From Hungateiclostridiaceae bacterium UBA3934 (lineage in GTDB: Bacteria > Bacillota > Clostridia > Acetivibrionales > DTU013), in the NCBI GenBank assembly GCA_002385815.1, contig DGEE01000064.1, forward strand, positions 4,433-12,695: a DNA stretch of 8,263 nt. Reading direction: 5' to 3'. The notes under the pieces were generated by a model. It saw only the letters and a program-made list of their open reading frames with translations. It searched no databases and had not been told where the DNA came from. Positions 6,538 to 8,263 of the stretch are shown here, piece after piece. The translations under genes and the position numbers were made by a program. Position 1 is the first letter of the stretch. Each line of letters begins with the position of its first letter.

Positions 6538-6545
6538 TCCATATA

Positions 6546-7364
6546 ATGAACAGCAGAGTAAAAAGTCTTATCACTGGTTTTGTTTTGCCTGTTATCGTGG
6601 TGATCATAGCTGCAATGTTCAATAAATGGCTGGGTATCGCTGCGCTGCTGGTTTATCTGTTTATAATGGTCTATAGTTCCAGGGCGATGATATATGTGAT
6701 GATAGGTACCAGAAATTACGGTATGGGCAAGCTGGATGAAGCGATCAGGTGGTTTGGCCGGGCTTATGCGACAAAGCGCGCCAGTGTCAGGACAGCAGTA
6801 TCCTATGCTTACCTGCTGCTGAAAAACGCCGAACTGCAGAAGGCTGAAGAGGTTCTCCAGAAGGTTATAAAGGAATACCGTGAAAAAGAGGAGCTTCCGT
6901 ATATCAATTCCGTCATGGCACTCATACTGTGGAAAAAAGGCGACCTTGATCAAGCAGTAAGCATGCTGGAGGAGGTCATACAGACTTACAAAACAACATC
7001 TGTGTACGGCAGCCTCGGCTTTATGCTGATACAAAAGGGCGACCTCGAAAAAGCACTGGAATTAAATCTGCAGGCTCTCGATTTCAATCCCAGGGACAAT
7101 ATCATAAATGACAATCTCGGGCAGAATTATATGCTGCTGGGCGAGTACGACAAGGCTAAAGAAATATATGAAAAGCTGCTGGCCAAAGCGCCGACATTCC
7201 CGGAGCCATATTACAACTACGGGCTATTACAGGAGAAGCTGGGGAACAAAGATGAGGCGCTGGAGTCGATGAAAAAGGCTCTGAATTACAAATTCGCATT
7301 TCTGAGCACCGTTACGAGAGAAGAGGTCGAGGCTGCCATAAACCGCCTCGAAGGCGCAAACTGA
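6546..7364 (+). CDS. Membrane-anchored tetratricopeptide-repeat protein, function unknown
   Basis: The product has 272 residues. Two hydrophobic segments lie at about 9-25 (LITGFVLPVIVVIIAAMF) and 29-45 (LGIAALLVYLFIMVY), separated by a short turn with a Lys, so the N-terminus is probably a helical hairpin in the membrane. The rest is TPR-like: helix-turn-helix units starting near 53, 85, 119, 153, 187 and 221, with typical residues such as GKLDEAIRWFGRAY, KGDLDQAVSMLEEVI, KGDLEKALELNLQALDFNP, LGEYDKAKEIYEKLL and LGNKDEALESMKKAL. TPR domains bind other proteins, so a scaffold or assembly role at the membrane is likely, but no partner is shown. The TPR part is probably cytoplasmic, by inference from the short N-terminus and basic residues. 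The gene is alone on its strand and converges on the pseudouridine synthase gene 6 bp away. Confidence 0.9.
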   Translation: MNSRVKSLITGFVLPVIVVIIAAMFNKWLGIAALLVYLFIMVYSSRAMIYVMIGTRNYGMGKLDEAIRWFGRAYATKRASVRTAVSYAYLLLKNAELQKAEEVLQKVIKEYREKEELPYINSVMALILWKKGDLDQAVSMLEEVIQTYKTTSVYGSLGFMLIQKGDLEKALELNLQALDFNPRDNIINDNLGQNYMLLGEYDKAKEIYEKLLAKAPTFPEPYYNYGLLQEKLGNKDEALESMKKALNYKFAFLSTVTREEVEAAINRLEGAN

Positions 7365-7370
7365 ACCTCT

Positions 7371-8159
7371 TTATGCAAACAAATTCCAGGGATAAACTGA
7401 TGGCGGGTCTGAACTGTAAACAACACGTTCCCTGAGCGTGGGATGGATAAAACCTATCTCCGCGGACCATAGCGCCAACTGCATCCCCGGCTTGTTCAGA
7501 GATGCACCGTATTTCTGGTCACCATACAGGGGATGGCCGATAGAAGCAAGCTGCACTCGGATCTGATGAGGTCTTCCGGTGTGGAGTTTGATCTGCACAA
7601 GCGACAACCCGTCAGCGGTGTCTGTGACTTTGTAGTCCAGAACCGCCTTTTTTGCGCCAGAAATAGTGCTTACGTTTTCGCTTCCGGTGTTGCCAGTTTT
7701 TCCGGATGTTTTTCGTCTCCCTTCGATCCGGGCAATATCCGGATGAGCACCGGAACTGTTTTTTCCTGATGATATGTCCACTGCCTTTACGGTATTGGCT
7801 GCCGCATCTTTTATGAGATAATTGACCAGCGTACCTGATGGTCTGTCAGGCAAACCGTGTACCACAGCAAGATACGTTTTTTCGAATGTTCTGTTCCTTA
7901 CCTGATCTGACAGCCTGGATGCCGCTTTAGACGTTTTGGCAAAGACCATCGCTCCTCCGGCGGGGCGGTCAAGCCTGTGTACCAGTCCGAGATATACATT
8001 GCCAGGCTTGTTGTATCTCCGCCTGATATCTTCCTTCAATACTGTGAGCAGATCCTCATCTCCTGTCTGGTCGCCCTGCACAAGCATATTCGGGGGCTTT
8101 TCGACCACGAGCAGGTGATTATCCTCATATATGATTTTAACATTGTATCTGTCACTCAT
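7371..8159 (-). CDS. RluA-family RNA pseudouridine synthase with an inserted linker
   Basis: Enzymes of this family isomerise uridine to pseudouridine in rRNA or tRNA. The product has 262 residues. Motifs: the opening strand VKIIYEDNHLLVVEKPPNMLV (7-27), the catalytic motif HRLDRPAGG (61-69, Asp64), FEKTYLAVVHG (92-102), and a conserved C-terminal block with KLHTGRPHQIRVQLA (191-205) then GHPLYGDQKYG (208-218). There is no N-terminal S4 domain, as in many small Firmicute members. Residues ~128-168 form a polar, low-complexity stretch rich in S, G, K and T, inserted between NTVKAVD and KKAVLDYKV, which normally lie close together. Target position cannot be read from sequence. The ATG at 8159 is the first possible start, because an in-frame TAG lies 18 nt upstream; its ribosome binding site is weak (at best GATAGG about 15 nt away). 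Confidence 0.93.
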   Translation of the reverse strand: MSDRYNVKIIYEDNHLLVVEKPPNMLVQGDQTGDEDLLTVLKEDIRRRYNKPGNVYLGLVHRLDRPAGGAMVFAKTSKAASRLSDQVRNRTFEKTYLAVVHGLPDRPSGTLVNYLIKDAAANTVKAVDISSGKNSSGAHPDIARIEGRRKTSGKTGNTGSENVSTISGAKKAVLDYKVTDTADGLSLVQIKLHTGRPHQIRVQLASIGHPLYGDQKYGASLNKPGMQLALWSAEIGFIHPTLRERVVYSSDPPSVYPWNLFA

Positions 8160-8222
8160 CGTTACCGTAATAACCTATCTGTACCCATCATCGCATTAAG
8201 ATCCTATCCGTGGGTCATCATC
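8157..8222. repeat. Degenerate ~30-nt tandem repeats upstream of the pseudouridine synthase gene
   Basis: In plus-strand terms, units begin CATC at 8157, 8186 and 8216 (29 and 30 nt apart). Units 1 and 2 agree at about 18 of 29 positions, including CCTATC near the middle. The third unit shares mainly its first ~17 bases (CATCATCACCGTAAAAC against CATCGTTACCGTAATAAC). The similarity is weak; it could be chance. Confidence 0.35.
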
Positions 8223-8263
8223 ACCGTAAAACATTGTTGTCAACCTTTTACCCATATCACTGT
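8196..8263 (-). CDS. Possible C-terminal end of a further minus-strand gene
   Basis: One minus-strand frame is open from the window edge to TAA at 8196-8198 and reads SDMGKRLTTMFYGDDDPRIGS. It contains no motif I recognise. Twenty-one open codons are not significant by themselves. If real, the gene would lie 36 bp upstream of the pseudouridine synthase gene and could share its transcript. TTGACA at 8243-8238 lies in the same stretch but has no good -10, so a promoter is not supported either. Confidence 0.25.
   Translation of the reverse strand, partial: SDMGKRLTTMFYGDDDPRIGS

Larger units (their letters stand above)
6280..6545. other. Control region upstream of the TPR gene
   Basis: These 266 bases between the pheST promoter and the TPR gene hold no credible gene. 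They contain an inverted pair TTGAAA/TTTCAA (6319-6324 and 6331-6336), three TTTGCAAA palindromes, a candidate plus-strand promoter (6459-6488), an inverted repeat at the predicted start of transcription (TGGTT 6494-6498 with AACCA 6506-6510), and the ribosome binding site. Confidence 0.6.

Noticed and set aside
6405..6545. A longer TPR protein start adding 47 residues
   Set aside because: It begins at TTG, overlaps the candidate promoter, and GGAGGG at 6532-6537 points to ATG 6546.
6498..7034. A 178-residue minus-strand open frame opposite the TPR gene
   Set aside because: It is the complement of well-formed TPR repeats; its Cys/His/Tyr-rich translation is typical of an antisense shadow.

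Overview
The window looks like ordinary chromosome from an anaerobic, endospore-forming Firmicute, most likely class Clostridia. Four things point there: a small acid-soluble spore protein of the alpha/beta type, a T-box (tRNA-sensing) leader in front of pheST, strong AGGAGG-type ribosome binding sites, and sigma-A promoters of the form TTGATT-N17-TATAAT. The genus cannot be fixed from sequence alone. I saw no mobile element, tRNA, rRNA or CRISPR array.

Layout, left to right. (1) Positions 1-1208, minus strand: the first 402 residues of glucose-6-phosphate isomerase (pgi), whose C-terminus lies outside the window, with its own promoter at 1333-1361. (2) 1209-1741: a long intergenic region holding the pgi promoter and leader, weak ~40-nt degenerate repeats and an AT-rich stretch before the spore gene. 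(3) 1742-1966, plus strand: the spore protein gene. (4) 1995-2066: a hairpin that can act as a terminator in both directions, between the spore gene and the convergent pheT. (5) 2203-5712, minus strand: pheT and pheS, the beta and alpha subunits of phenylalanyl-tRNA synthetase, as one operon. (6) 5764-6279, minus strand: the pheST promoter and a ~530-nt T-box leader with a UUC (Phe) specifier, a conserved T-box sequence and an intrinsic terminator. (7) 6280-6545: the control region of the next gene, with three copies of the palindrome TTTGCAAA. (8) 6546-7364, plus strand: a membrane-anchored TPR protein of unknown role. (9) 7371-8159, minus strand: an RluA-family pseudouridine synthase, convergent with the TPR gene and only 6 bp from it. 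(10) 8160-8263: a short region with ~30-nt degenerate repeats and possibly the last codons of another minus-strand gene.

How it fits together. Translation dominates the middle. PheS and PheT form the alpha2beta2 enzyme that charges tRNA-Phe, and the leader reads uncharged tRNA-Phe to let transcription continue into the operon. The pseudouridine synthase modifies RNA, probably rRNA. Pgi is central carbon metabolism and the spore protein is DNA protection in the forespore; these are independent transcription units.

I found no convincing new multi-gene system. The observations most worth a second look are in non-coding DNA: the repeat-bearing linker inside the T-box leader, and the TTTGCAAA cluster whose third copy covers the -35 box of the TPR gene. 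Among proteins, the divergent spore protein and the linker inserted in the RluA enzyme stand out.
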